Part shown: piece after piece, positions 6,831 to 14,201 of the stretch
How the letters are laid out: every line of letters begins with the position of its first letter
How positions within the stretch are numbered: the first letter of the stretch is position 1
Assembly (NCBI GenBank): GCA_021784975.1
Contig: JAJYGU010000416.1
Coordinates: forward strand, 1 to 17,763
Source: Planctomycetota bacterium
Lineage (GTDB): Bacteria; Planctomycetota; Planctomycetia; Pirellulales; Thermoguttaceae
Reading direction: 5' to 3'
DNA length: 17,763 bases
Program-made: the position numbers and the translations under genes
The notes under the pieces: generated by a model
Told to the model about the DNA's origin: nothing
What the model saw: the letters and a program-made list of their open reading frames with translations, nothing else
Database searches by the model: none

Positions 6831-7772
6831 GTGTCCCCCATCCGTCGCCGACTCCTGCACGTCCAGCCGCCCAAGCCGGCCAACACGGCGAAGACCTGGC
6901 TGGAAGCGTTTCAGTTGTACGCAGCCGGGGAGTGCCACCTGTCGGGCAACACCGTGGCCGCTTATGGCCGCGACCTGCGGCATTTCGTGCTCTGGCTCGA
7001 CCAGCGGAGCATTCCGAAGCTCTCGATCCGCGATCTGGCCGACTATGTGGGCTGGTTGAGCGGGCGCGGGTTGGCCCCGGCCAGCATTGCCCGGCATATC
7101 GTGTCGCTCAAGGTCTTTTTCCGCTACCTGCAACTCGAAGGCGTCCTTAGCGACAATCTGGCGGAGTTGTTGGGCAGCCAGAAGCTCTGGCAGCGCGTGC
7201 CCAAGGTGCTCAGCGGCGAGCAAGTCACCCGGCTGTTGGTCGCCCCCGGCAAGACCGATCCGTGCTGGCGGCGCGATCGGGCCTTGCTGGAGCTGCTCTA
7301 TGCCACCGGCTGCCGGGCGTCGGAAATCTCGAACCTGAGGCTGTGCGACCTGCACCTCGACCAGGCGTATTGCACCTGCCGCGGCAAGGGTGACAAAGAG
7401 CGGATGGTGCCGCTGAATCCGCGGGCAGTGGAGGCGGTAAGCCTGTACTTGCGGGAGGAGCGGCCCAAACTGGCTGCCAAGCGGCCCACCGCGCCGGAGT
7501 GGGTTATGCTCTCGGGGCGCGGCCGCCGCCTGCGCCGCGAGCGGATCTGGGAGCTGTTGAAGCAGTACGCCCGTCGGGTCGGCATGCCGCCGGAGGTCAG
7601 CCCGCACACCCTGCGACACAGCTTTGCCACCCACCTGCTGACCGGCGGGGCCGATTTGCGGCAGGTTCAGGAATTGCTCGGACACGCGAGCATCGCCACC
7701 ACGCAGATCTACACGCACGTCGACCCGACGCGATTGAAGGCAGTACACAAGAAGTTTCACCCGCGGGCGTGA
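6831..7772 (+). CDS. xerD: Tyrosine recombinase, XerD type
   Basis: This 313-residue protein is a full-length tyrosine recombinase of the Xer family, which resolves chromosome dimers at dif by cutting and rejoining DNA through a phosphotyrosine. The N-terminal half (about 20-120) is the helical core-binding SAM-like domain. The C-terminal catalytic domain carries the complete active site: Arg162 (GCRASEI), Lys189 (GKGDKER), His259 and Arg262 (HTLRHSFATHLL), His285 (LGHAS) and Tyr294 (IYTHVD). The ending VHKKFHPRA and the GADLRQVQELLGH stretch fit XerD better than XerC or an integrase. The start is GTG without a clear ribosome binding site. No integron, phage or IS genes surround it, which fits a housekeeping role. 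No dif-like site was recognised in the window. Confidence 0.88.
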   Translation: MSPIRRRLLHVQPPKPANTAKTWLEAFQLYAAGECHLSGNTVAAYGRDLRHFVLWLDQRSIPKLSIRDLADYVGWLSGRGLAPASIARHIVSLKVFFRYLQLEGVLSDNLAELLGSQKLWQRVPKVLSGEQVTRLLVAPGKTDPCWRRDRALLELLYATGCRASEISNLRLCDLHLDQAYCTCRGKGDKERMVPLNPRAVEAVSLYLREERPKLAAKRPTAPEWVMLSGRGRRLRRERIWELLKQYARRVGMPPEVSPHTLRHSFATHLLTGGADLRQVQELLGHASIATTQIYTHVDPTRLKAVHKKFHPRA

Positions 7773-7868
7773 GAGGACTCCAAGCTCGTCCTCCTTGTGC
7801 GGCGCGCCGTCTTGGGCTAAGGTGGTAGTCCGCCCGTCATGAATGATTGAGGCGGAAGTGCGGAACGC

Positions 7869-7949
7869 AAAATGAAAAATGCAAAATGAAAAACGTCGCG
7901 CGTGAAGGCGTGCGCCGATTTTCATTTTGCAATTTGCATTTTTCATTTT
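7869..7949. repeat. A/T-rich inverted repeat in the xerD-oxidoreductase spacer
   Basis: This is a long hairpin made of two perfect blocks. 7869-7882 pairs with 7936-7949 (14 bp) and 7881-7892 pairs with 7919-7930 (12 bp); five extra bases on the right separate the blocks. The arms consist of AAAATGAAAAATGC-like words and stand out sharply from the GC-rich surroundings. The 25-base GC-rich loop can itself pair partly. It could end xerD transcription, but no gene-like signal is present in it. Confidence 0.7.
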
Positions 7950-7986
7950 ACCTTCGTTTTGACCGCGGCTATTGGGGGCGATTGTT

Positions 7987-9120
7987 TTGAAAACGTTTAA
8001 CGTCGGCATTCTCGGCTTCGGTTTCATCGGCAGGGTCCATGCCTACGGGTATCGGAACCTGCCGCTGTTCTACGATCCCGTGCCGTTAAAAGCCCGGCTG
8101 ACGTATGTAGTGACCAGCCGACCGGAGACGGCCGAAGCGGCACGGCAAGTGATCGGGGCCGACGCGGCGGCGACCGACTTCCGGGCGGTGACCGAGAACC
8201 CGGCCATCGACATCGTACACATCTGCACCCCGAACCATCTCCACAAGGAAGCCTTGCTTTCGGCCATCGCCCACCAGAAGCACGTCTACTGCGACAAGCC
8301 CCTGGTGGTCGACATGGCTGAGGCGGAGCAAGTCCGGGCCGCATTGGCCAATTACCAGGCGACTGGGCAGATGACCTTTCAAAACCGCTTCTTCCCGGCC
8401 ACCATGCGGGCCCGTCAACTGGTCGCGTCTGGGGCGTTGGGCAAGATCCTCGCCTTCCGCGCCGCCTATTTGCACGGCGGCAGCGCCCCTGCGGCGACGC
8501 CGTTGAAGTGGCGGCTTACGGCGGAGGCCGGGGCCGGAACCATCGCCGATTTGGGCTCACACGTGCTCGACCTGGTCGATTGGTTGATCGGACCATTCCA
8601 GTCGATCATGGCTGCTACTCAAATCGCCTACCCCGAACGCCCCCTGCCCGGCGAACCGAACAAAATGCGATCGGTGGATGTTGAGGACAGCGTGCTGCTG
8701 CTGGCGAAAACGCCAGCCGGTGCCTTGGGATCGATGGAGGCGACCAAACTGGCCAGCGGGAGCGAAGACGAAATACGCCTGGAGATCCACGGCTCGGCAG
8801 GGGCGCTGCGCTTCAACGGCATGGATCCTCACCACTTGGAGTTCCACGACGCCACCGCGCCCGATCAGCCCATGGGGGGCTGGCGGGGCTGGAACCGGAT
8901 CGACTGCGGACAGCGCTACTTGCCTCCGGCCACCAATTTTCCCAGTCCCAAGGCGGCGGTCGGCTGGCTTAGCAGCCACGTGGCCTGTCTGGCGAACTTC
9001 CTCGCGGCGGTCGCGGCAGGTCAGCCCGCTGAACCAAGCCTGGGGCAGGGCATTCGCGTCCAACACCTGATGGAGTGCGTCCGCCGCTCGGCCGCGGAGG
9101 GGAGGTGGTGCGACGTCTAG
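7987..9120 (+). CDS. Gfo/Idh/MocA-family NAD(P)-dependent oxidoreductase
   Basis: This 377-residue protein (from the TTG at 7987) has the two-domain layout of glucose-fructose oxidoreductase/inositol dehydrogenase relatives, which oxidise or reduce sugars and sugar acids with bound NAD(P). The N-terminal Rossmann fold begins with GILGFGFIG (Gly10, Gly12, Gly15). The cofactor and active-site signature reads YCDKPL (Asp103-Lys104-Pro105), a conservative form of the usual EKP. A TIADLGSHVLDL stretch near residue 190 supplies the expected active-site histidine of the C-terminal beta-sheet domain. GGGGGCG lies eight bases before this TTG; a TTG at 7972 is also possible. It follows xerD after a 214-base spacer with a strong hairpin, so it is probably not in an operon with it. 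Substrate unknown; planctomycetes carry many paralogues. Confidence 0.88.
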   Translation: MKTFNVGILGFGFIGRVHAYGYRNLPLFYDPVPLKARLTYVVTSRPETAEAARQVIGADAAATDFRAVTENPAIDIVHICTPNHLHKEALLSAIAHQKHVYCDKPLVVDMAEAEQVRAALANYQATGQMTFQNRFFPATMRARQLVASGALGKILAFRAAYLHGGSAPAATPLKWRLTAEAGAGTIADLGSHVLDLVDWLIGPFQSIMAATQIAYPERPLPGEPNKMRSVDVEDSVLLLAKTPAGALGSMEATKLASGSEDEIRLEIHGSAGALRFNGMDPHHLEFHDATAPDQPMGGWRGWNRIDCGQRYLPPATNFPSPKAAVGWLSSHVACLANFLAAVAAGQPAEPSLGQGIRVQHLMECVRRSAAEGRWCDV

Positions 9121-9206
9121 CCGAAAGTCGAAAGCGGAAAGCGGAAGGCCGATGAGGTATTAGCTGTGGTTTGCACTTTTTCAGCTTTCGGCTTTCCGCG
9201 TTCGGC
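9120..9206. repeat. GAAAGC-type inverted repeat between convergent genes
   Basis: The left part repeats CGAAAG and GCGGAAAGC words (9120-9148) and the right part holds their complement (9183-9206). GCGGAAAGC at 9134-9142 pairs with 9191-9199, and GCCGAA at 9120-9125 pairs with 9201-9206. It begins at the last base of the oxidoreductase stop codon and lies between two convergent genes, so a role in ending transcription is possible. No T-tract follows. Confidence 0.55.
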
Positions 9207-9232
9207 TTTATAGGAGCGAAACTCCAAGACCG

Positions 9233-10201
9233 TCATGGCCGGGCGGTCTGCTCGTCCGTGGGCTCGGCGCCGGCCAGGCCCAGGTGCGTCAGCCATCGAC
9301 CACGGGCGGGTTTGGCGGGCGGCGTAGAAGTCGTCGAGGAACTGGCTTGCGGTGGAGACCCGCCGGGGCGGCGGCGGGCTTCGAGTTCGGCCCGCTCTCG
9401 GGCGAGGGCCGCCCGCTGAAGCGAAATCTCGATTTCCGCTTGACGAAGCTTCTCGCTCCACTCTTGCTGCAACGCCTGGAGCCGGTCGCGCTCTTGGCGA
9501 ACGACTTCGTCTTGATCGAGGATCGCGGCTTGTGCCATTTCGGCCGCCGTCGCCGGCCTCGCGCCGGCCGGCGACGTGTCGGCCAGTTGCTTCTTCAAGG
9601 CCTCCAACTGCTGGTCCTTGGCGGCGATCACCTGATCGGTGGCCCGCACCACGTCCTCGATTTTCAATCGCTCGGAGCGCCGTCGGTCGGTCTGGTCGGC
9701 GTCGGCTTCCAGCACCGCCAGGATCCGGGCTTTCTCGGCTTCCCAGTCGAGCACACCGCCGGCAGATTGACCGGCGATGATGTTGGTAGTGTTGGCGGCC
9801 CGGAGCCTGGCGACTTGCTGTTGCAAGTCGGCGTTCTTGGCCTTCAACTCGCGGAGATCGTCCAGAGCCAGCTCGTACTGCCGCTGCAAGTTGTCGTCGG
9901 CGGGTGGGCCGCCGTTCTGGCCGCCGTCCGCCGCCCGTTGCTGGGCTTCCGCCAGCCGCTCGTCGGCTTCCGCCAGCCGCCTTTCCAAGTCATCGATCCG
10001 GGCGGATGCTTCGTCGGGCTGCGTTTCCAAATCGGCCGCCAGGCGTTGAATCTGGTGGTCGAGTTGGGCCTGAGCTTTTTCCCAGCGGCCCTGATGGGCG
10101 GCTGCCAATTTACGCACCCGCCGCCACTCGGCGCGCAGCGGGGCCAAAAGTTGCGCAGTTCGAGCATCGTCGCTGGGCATTGAACCGTCCGAAGCATTCA
10201 T
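9233..10201 (-). CDS. Coiled-coil protein of unknown function
   Basis: I do not recognise this protein of about 322 residues. Most of it (roughly residues 15-280) consists of heptad-rich, Ala/Gln/Glu/Arg-rich helix, for example RIDDLERRLAEADERLAEAQ and ALKKQLADTS, interrupted by a glycine-rich break near residue 100 and an Asn-rich, Gly-rich break near 150. The C-terminal 45 residues form a Pro/Ser/Thr-rich linker and a short conserved-looking end (GRWLTHLGLAGAEP). There is no signal peptide or membrane helix, so it is probably cytoplasmic, perhaps structural or tethering. The ATG at 10201 is chosen, but ATG at 10180 with GGACGG upstream is equally plausible. It lies downstream of the EF-Tu-like gene on the same strand after 120 bases of repeat-bearing spacer; co-transcription is possible. 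Confidence 0.7.
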   Translation of the reverse strand: MNASDGSMPSDDARTAQLLAPLRAEWRRVRKLAAAHQGRWEKAQAQLDHQIQRLAADLETQPDEASARIDDLERRLAEADERLAEAQQRAADGGQNGGPPADDNLQRQYELALDDLRELKAKNADLQQQVARLRAANTTNIIAGQSAGGVLDWEAEKARILAVLEADADQTDRRRSERLKIEDVVRATDQVIAAKDQQLEALKKQLADTSPAGARPATAAEMAQAAILDQDEVVRQERDRLQALQQEWSEKLRQAEIEISLQRAALARERAELEARRRPGGSPPQASSSTTSTPPAKPARGRWLTHLGLAGAEPTDEQTARP

Positions 10202-10275
10202 GACCTTCGGTCCCGTGACCGTAGCCCGGTTCCCAATTGACATATAGGTCACAGAGCCAGCAGCGTCAAAGGCCG

Positions 10276-10303
10276 AGTGCCGCTAGTGCCGGCTGTGCCG
10301 GCT
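10276..10303. repeat. Three tandem copies of GTGCCG(G)CT
   Basis: AGTGCCGCT, AGTGCCGGCT and GTGCCGGCT follow one another directly; the second and third copies also allow a small GCCGGC-based hairpin. The array fills much of the spacer between the coiled-coil gene and the stop of the EF-Tu-like gene. It has no evident coding or promoter role. Confidence 0.45.
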
Positions 10304-10321
10304 ATTAGCCCGTTTCGGCGG

Positions 10322-10579
10322 TCACTCCACGACTTTGTAGACCACGTCGTGTTCGCGGGCGTGCTGCGGCACACGAATACCGATGGATTGGCCGGCCTTC
10401 GCCTCGTCGACCGACTTGCCGTCGATCTGCATCGAGTCGATTTTCACCAGGAAATCGCTGGTGTGGCCCTTGACGTGAATCGTGTCGCCCAGGCGGATCG
10501 CGTCCTGGGCGATCGCGATGGCAGCCACGCCAATCTTGCTGAAATAATGGGTAATCCGGCCGAGTTCGACTTCTGCCAT
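10322..10579 (-). CDS. Stand-alone EF-Tu domain-II-like protein
   Basis: This 85-residue protein matches the small translation elongation factor-like family: a single beta-barrel like domain II of EF-Tu and other translational GTPases, without any GTPase domain. Typical features are the opening ELGRITHYFSKIGVAAIAI, then GDTIHVKGHTSDFLVKIDSM, then an AKAGQSIGI turn and a final Asp-Val-Val-Tyr-Lys-Val strand. In EF-Tu this barrel contacts the aminoacyl end of tRNA; what the isolated form does is not established. The start is firm: GGGAGG lies eight bases upstream of the ATG. It has its own promoter (10636-10663). It lies between the glycosidase-like gene and the coiled-coil gene on the same strand. 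Confidence 0.82.
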   Translation of the reverse strand: MAEVELGRITHYFSKIGVAAIAIAQDAIRLGDTIHVKGHTSDFLVKIDSMQIDGKSVDEAKAGQSIGIRVPQHAREHDVVYKVVE

Positions 10580-10635
10580 GGCAACCGCCTCCCTTTGTGA
10601 GGATCAGTGAAAACCCATGACTTACGAGGCCAATG

Positions 10636-10663
10636 ATTATACGCCCGATCGGCCGGCTTGCAA
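10636..10663 (-). promoter_or_regulatory. Sigma-70-like promoter of the EF-Tu-like gene
   Basis: On the minus strand TTGCAA (10658-10663) and a perfect TATAAT (10636-10641) are separated by 16 bases. Transcription would start near 10629, giving a leader of about 50 bases with a strong ribosome binding site. This suggests the gene is transcribed separately from the upstream glycosidase-like gene. Confidence 0.55.
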
Positions 10664-10679
10664 CCACCCTGTCGCCGCC

Positions 10680-11813
10680 TCAATCCTTTACGCCACGGTG
10701 GAAGACGTCGCGGAGAATTTCGATGTTGCGCACGTTTTCGGCCGGCCCGACGTGTTGCGCGATCGAGCGAGGCGGCAGCGTCGTGGCCAGATCGGCGGCG
10801 GCGAACCCGTAGAAGCCAAGGTCGGCATACTCGGGACGGCCCACGATGCGGCGCGGATCATGCCCGCCCCAGCCGCACAGGCACTGGATGATCTTGGTGT
10901 GCGGTCCTTTCTCTTTGCGAACTGCGGCCAGGGAGGTGGGGTCGGGGTTTTCATTCATCAGCCAATCGACCTCTCGAAACATCCTCGATCCGGCCACCTG
11001 GGGATCGCGCAGATCAAAGCAGCTCAACCAGAGGATGCAATCCGGCTTGGCTGATTTCGCCGCGGCCCGGATGCGCGTCCAGCAGCGATCCACCGCCCGG
11101 CGCTGAAACTGCAAGGCGATCTTCGCGTTGATCTCGTCTTTGCCCGGAAATGGCCGGCCGTAGAGCTCGGCATACATTTGCTTCTCGCACTCGAGCCAGC
11201 GGGGCTGGCGCTCGTGGCCGAGCAGATGCGGCGGGCTGAAGACCCAGTCGAGCATAAAGCCGTCGATGGGCGTCTTGCTCAATGCGTCGCGGATGCTGGC
11301 GGCCAGATAGTCGACATATTGGTTGGTCAACGGGATATGAATGGCGCTCGGCGGGCCGGCGGGCGTGTTGTAGCTTTGGTCGGGATGTTTTTGCCCCCAG
11401 TAGGTGTTGGCGCCGACGCAAAAGTAGCCCATCACCCGCATGCCATGACGGTGGGCAAGTTCGGCAAGCTCCGGCAGAAAGTCATGCTTCAAACCGGGCT
11501 GCACCGGAGCCACCGCGCTCTGGCGAAACCAAGCGTAGCCGTTGCAGCTCACGCAGAAAGTCTGGATCGTGTTGACGCCGAGGTCCTGGTACCATTGGAA
11601 ATGGACCTGGGGATCGGCCTGGGCAAAGCCGCCCGGCGCGGCAAATCCGTTCGGCCCGCCCGGCGCCCAATTGAAGTCGATGCAAAATGCCTTAATGCGC
11701 TGGCCGCGGCTCGTAAGGACGGCCGGCTTGGATTGCGCCGCCACGGCAATGGGAAAGGCAAAAACCAGTAGAATCGCAAGGATCCGCGCACCTGGGCAGA
11801 TTGTCGCCCACAT
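10680..11813 (-). CDS. Exported TIM-barrel glycoside-hydrolase-like protein
   Basis: This 377-residue protein begins with a signal peptide (ILAILLVFAFPIAVAAQ, cleavage near residue 26) and continues with what looks like a single alpha/beta barrel. Barrel-strand motifs in order are KAFCIDFNWAPGG, LGVNTIQTFC, GMRVMGYFCVGANTYWG, PIDGFMLDWVFSPP, CILWLSCFD and IIQCLCGWGGHDP, ending with a strand-8-like YGFAAADLA. The DGFMLDW motif sits where fucosidase-like and hypothetical GHL-type glycosidases place a catalytic acid, so a periplasmic or secreted glycan hydrolase is the best guess. Catalytic residues are not proved, and assignment to a numbered GH family is not possible by eye. GAGG lies before the ATG. 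It diverges from obg across a 353-base spacer. Confidence 0.68.
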   Translation of the reverse strand: MWATICPGARILAILLVFAFPIAVAAQSKPAVLTSRGQRIKAFCIDFNWAPGGPNGFAAPGGFAQADPQVHFQWYQDLGVNTIQTFCVSCNGYAWFRQSAVAPVQPGLKHDFLPELAELAHRHGMRVMGYFCVGANTYWGQKHPDQSYNTPAGPPSAIHIPLTNQYVDYLAASIRDALSKTPIDGFMLDWVFSPPHLLGHERQPRWLECEKQMYAELYGRPFPGKDEINAKIALQFQRRAVDRCWTRIRAAAKSAKPDCILWLSCFDLRDPQVAGSRMFREVDWLMNENPDPTSLAAVRKEKGPHTKIIQCLCGWGGHDPRRIVGRPEYADLGFYGFAAADLATTLPPRSIAQHVGPAENVRNIEILRDVFHRGVKD

Positions 11814-12166
11814 GATTGACCTCGTCTCGATGTCTTGGAAAATGGTCTGCTAAGCAACAGTGTATCGTAGAGGAAAGTCGGCGAAAACCCTCGGTGACGA
11901 CCTGTACCACAAGCTCGCAAAAGCTGGTTGTCCTGACAGACTTTTGTTCACTTATCGTACGGTACTTTACAAGCGGGTGTGTCTGAACCACGAAGGTCAC
12001 AAGGAGCACGAAGGTGAAGAGGGTCATATTCGACCGTTTCTTTCTGATCTTCGTGACCTTCGTGGTTGCCAGGTTTTTCGGACTATGTTTGTGGCCGAAG
12101 GCTGCGCCACGCCTTCCGCTTTCCCCCTGCTCCAAGTAGACTGGTGGAAACTGCGTTAAGAAAGCG
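11814..12166. other. Divergent spacer between glycosidase-like gene and obg
   Basis: This 353-base spacer holds the hairpin repeat at 11986-12067 and otherwise little. No convincing promoter pair was found on either strand; weak -10-like words occur near 11870 (minus strand) and 12137 (plus strand). No small gene is supported: the frame crossing it encodes repeat-derived sequence such as NHEGHKEHEG. Confidence 0.4.
11986..12067. repeat. ACCACGAAGGTCAC-type long inverted repeat
   Basis: The 15-base arms 11986-12000 and 12053-12067 are perfectly complementary, and the pairing continues imperfectly inward. A further direct copy of CACGAAGG follows the left arm at about 12007-12014. This ACCACGAAGG-type repeat is of a kind found in spacers of many environmental bacterial genomes. 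It lies in the divergent region upstream of obg, so it is not a terminator for either flanking gene. Confidence 0.65.
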
Positions 12167-13168
12167 ATGTTTGTTGACGAGGCGGAAATCCAGGTGGAGG
12201 CGGGCAAGGGAGGCGACGGCTGCGTCAGCTTCCGCCGGGAGAAATTCATCCCTCGCGGCGGGCCGGACGGCGGCGACGGCGGCGACGGCGGCAGCGTGGT
12301 ACTGCTGGCCGACGAGGGGGCCGACAGCCTGGCCCCGCTCAGCCATCGTAAGCTGTGGAAGGCCGCCAACGGCCAGCCCGGCAGCGGCGCCAATTGTCAT
12401 GGTCGGTCGGCCGAAGATTTGGTGATTCTCGTCCCGCCGGGCACCGTGGTGATCGACGCCCAGCACGGACACGTGTTGAAGGACCTGGTGGCCGCTGGCG
12501 ATCGGGTGATCGCCGCCCTGGGGGGCAAAGGCGGCAAGGGCAATGTGCGGTTCAAGTCGGCCGTCAACCGCGCGCCGCGGCAATCCACCCCCGGCGAGCC
12601 GGGTGAGGCGCGTCGGTTGCGGCTCGAACTGAAGGTCATCGCCGACGTCGGCTTGCTGGGAAAGCCGAACGCCGGCAAGAGCACGCTGTTGAGCCGGCTC
12701 TCGCGGGCCCGCCCGGAGATCGCTCCTTATCCGTTCACCACCAAACACCCGCACCTCGGCCGCGTGCAGATCGACTTCGATCGCTCGTTCATCCTGGCCG
12801 ACATCCCCGGCCTGATCGAAGGCGCCCACCAGGGCGTGGGACTGGGGCACGAATTTCTGCGGCACATCGAACGCACTCGGATCCTCGTTCACCTGGTCGA
12901 ATCGGCCCCTAGTGACGGCAGCGATCCGCTGGCGAACTACCGCAACATCCGTGCGGAACTGGAAAAGCACAGCCAGGAGCTCGCTCGCCGCCCGGAGATC
13001 GTGGTCGTCAGCAAGGCCGATCTACCGGGCAGCTCGGAGGTTCGCCGCCGATTGGCCGAGGCCACCGGCGGGGAAGTCCTGCTAATCTCGGCAGTGACCG
13101 GACAGGGTTTGAATGAGTTGGTCGCCCGAATCGCCCGGGTGCTGCAAGGGCCGGCGCCGGCATGGTAG
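12167..13168 (+). CDS. obg: GTPase Obg/CgtA, ribosome assembly
   Basis: This 333-residue protein is a two-domain Obg GTPase that binds the large ribosomal subunit during assembly. The N-terminal glycine-rich Obg fold (about 1-158) shows VEAGKGGDGCVSFRREKF, RGGPDGGDGGDGG and ALGGKGGKGN. The G domain follows with G1 GKPNAGKST (165-173, Lys171), G2 TTKHPHLG (191-198), G3 DIPGLIEGA (Asp212) and G5 ISAVTGQG. G4 reads SKAD (282-285) instead of NKxD, so the asparagine that reads guanine is serine here. The segment usually ending in Asp reads HLVE. There is no C-terminal OCT extension, as in many Obg proteins. The ATG has only weak AAGAAAG upstream. rpmA, normally its operon partner, is 2 kb away on the other strand. 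The identity is certain. Confidence 0.95.
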   Translation: MFVDEAEIQVEAGKGGDGCVSFRREKFIPRGGPDGGDGGDGGSVVLLADEGADSLAPLSHRKLWKAANGQPGSGANCHGRSAEDLVILVPPGTVVIDAQHGHVLKDLVAAGDRVIAALGGKGGKGNVRFKSAVNRAPRQSTPGEPGEARRLRLELKVIADVGLLGKPNAGKSTLLSRLSRARPEIAPYPFTTKHPHLGRVQIDFDRSFILADIPGLIEGAHQGVGLGHEFLRHIERTRILVHLVESAPSDGSDPLANYRNIRAELEKHSQELARRPEIVVVSKADLPGSSEVRRRLAEATGGEVLLISAVTGQGLNELVARIARVLQGPAPAW

Positions 13169-13174
13169 ACTATA

Positions 13175-13313
13175 AAATCCGAAATCCGAAGCTCGAAATC
13201 CGAAACAAATTCAATAGCCGAATGTTCAAAGAGCCAAAACCGCGATTCTCCGGGCATTTTGGAATTTCGCTATTTGGATTTGTTTCGTACTTCGGATTCT
13301 GAGGTTCGGATTT
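13175..13313. repeat. AATCCGAA-type inverted repeat in the obg-coaX spacer
   Basis: The left arm repeats AAATCCGAA words (13175-13210) and the right arm carries the complements. 13175-13183 pairs with 13305-13313, 13183-13191 with 13290-13298, and 13201-13210 with 13278-13287. It begins seven bases after the obg stop and fills almost the whole spacer. Its frames encode strings such as SSFGFRI that look like repeat artefacts, not protein. Confidence 0.65.
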
Positions 13314-13370
13314 GACCCGTGAGGGGACCATGTCAGTTCCGCGTCGTCCTTCAGCCCGGCTTCGATCCTC

Positions 13371-14201
13371 ATGTCTTGTCCCGCATTGATCGCCGTCGAC
13401 ATTGGCAACGCCCGCATCAAGCTCGGCTTGTTCGCGGCCCGGTGCGCGGCTGATCCGGCGGCGGCCCTGCCCGAGCCGGCCCGAACCTTGTCGCTGGACG
13501 GCCATGCGCCTCAGCTCCAAGAGACGGCGGCATGGCTGGGGACGGATGGCGAAGGGCTGCTCTCCTGGTGGATCGCCAGCGTCGATCGCCCAGCCACCAC
13601 CCGGCTGATCGACTGGTGCCGCGAGCATCGGCCTGACGACCGTATTGTCCTGTTGGGGGCCGAGGATTTGCCGCTGGCGGTGCGGTTGGAGCGGGCGGAC
13701 ATGGTCGGGGTGGATCGCCTGGTCGATGCGGTGGCGGCCAATCGATTGCGGGCGGCGGGCCGGCCGGCAGTCGTCGTGGATGTGGGCACGGCGATTACCG
13801 TGGATTGGGTGGCGGCCGACGGGGCGTTCCAGGGCGGGGCCATTTTGCCGGGCCTGCGGATGGCTGCCCGCGGTCTGCACGAGTTCACCGATCTGCTACC
13901 GCTGGTGGACGTGGCCGAGTTGGCCGCCCCGCCGCCGGCGCTGGGCACGGATACGGTTTCCGCCATGCGGTCGGGGCTGCTCTGGGGCACGATCGGCGGC
14001 ATCCGCCAAGTGATCGAGCAGTTGACAACCGAACTGGCCGAGGGGGAACCGTCCCCTTCTGCGCACCCGGCCGGCCCGCACGTTTTCCTCACCGGCGGGG
14101 CCAGCCCGGTGGTCGCCCGGCTCCTCGGCCGCGGGGCGCTGCACGTGCCCAACCTGACGCTCTCGGGCATCGCGTTGAGTGCAAGCCAACTGCGATCCTA
14201 G
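13371..14201 (+). CDS. coaX: Type III pantothenate kinase
   Basis: This 276-residue protein is a CoaX-type pantothenate kinase of the ASKHA fold. It phosphorylates pantothenate with ATP as the first step of coenzyme A synthesis in the cytoplasm. Motifs appear in the expected order: the phosphate loop DIGNARIKLGLF (Asp10), MVGVDRLVDA (Asp115), DVGTAITVDWV (Asp137), the GGAILPGLRMAARGLHEFTDLLP signature and TGGAS near the end. Length is slightly above the family norm because of a Pro/Ala-rich loop near residue 235. The ATG has no clear ribosome binding site. It lies 202 bases after obg, beyond a repeat, on the same strand. Its stop codon overlaps that of the convergent folD. Confidence 0.93.
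   Translation: MSCPALIAVDIGNARIKLGLFAARCAADPAAALPEPARTLSLDGHAPQLQETAAWLGTDGEGLLSWWIASVDRPATTRLIDWCREHRPDDRIVLLGAEDLPLAVRLERADMVGVDRLVDAVAANRLRAAGRPAVVVDVGTAITVDWVAADGAFQGGAILPGLRMAARGLHEFTDLLPLVDVAELAAPPPALGTDTVSAMRSGLLWGTIGGIRQVIEQLTTELAEGEPSPSAHPAGPHVFLTGGASPVVARLLGRGALHVPNLTLSGIALSASQLRS

Noticed and set aside
6831..7772. Recombinase as sign of an integrative element or integron
   Set aside because: XerD-like ending, housekeeping context, no attachment-site direct repeats or cargo genes seen around it.
7869..7949. CRISPR-like or IS end repeats
   Set aside because: Inverted, not regularly spaced direct repeats; no cas genes, transposase or target duplication nearby.
6810..8027. 405-codon reading frame on the minus strand opposite xerD
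   Set aside because: It is the antisense of the complete xerD catalytic domain, and its start runs through the A/T-rich repeat at 7869-7949, giving repeat-derived residues; no ribosome binding site or family motif.
9284..10183. 299-codon plus-strand frame opposite the coiled-coil gene
   Set aside because: Leu/Gly/Arg-rich antisense of heptad repeats. The coiled-coil strand was kept because its heptad pattern is regular and its end shows conserved-looking motifs, though this choice is less certain than others.
11860..12159. Possible 99-residue gene upstream of obg
   Set aside because: Its middle (NHEGHKEHEG) is translation of the ACCACGAAGG repeat, and there is no ribosome binding site.
13170..13880. 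236-codon minus-strand frame over the coaX start and the obg-coaX spacer
   Set aside because: Antisense to coaX, ending in repeat-derived SSFGFRI-type residues.
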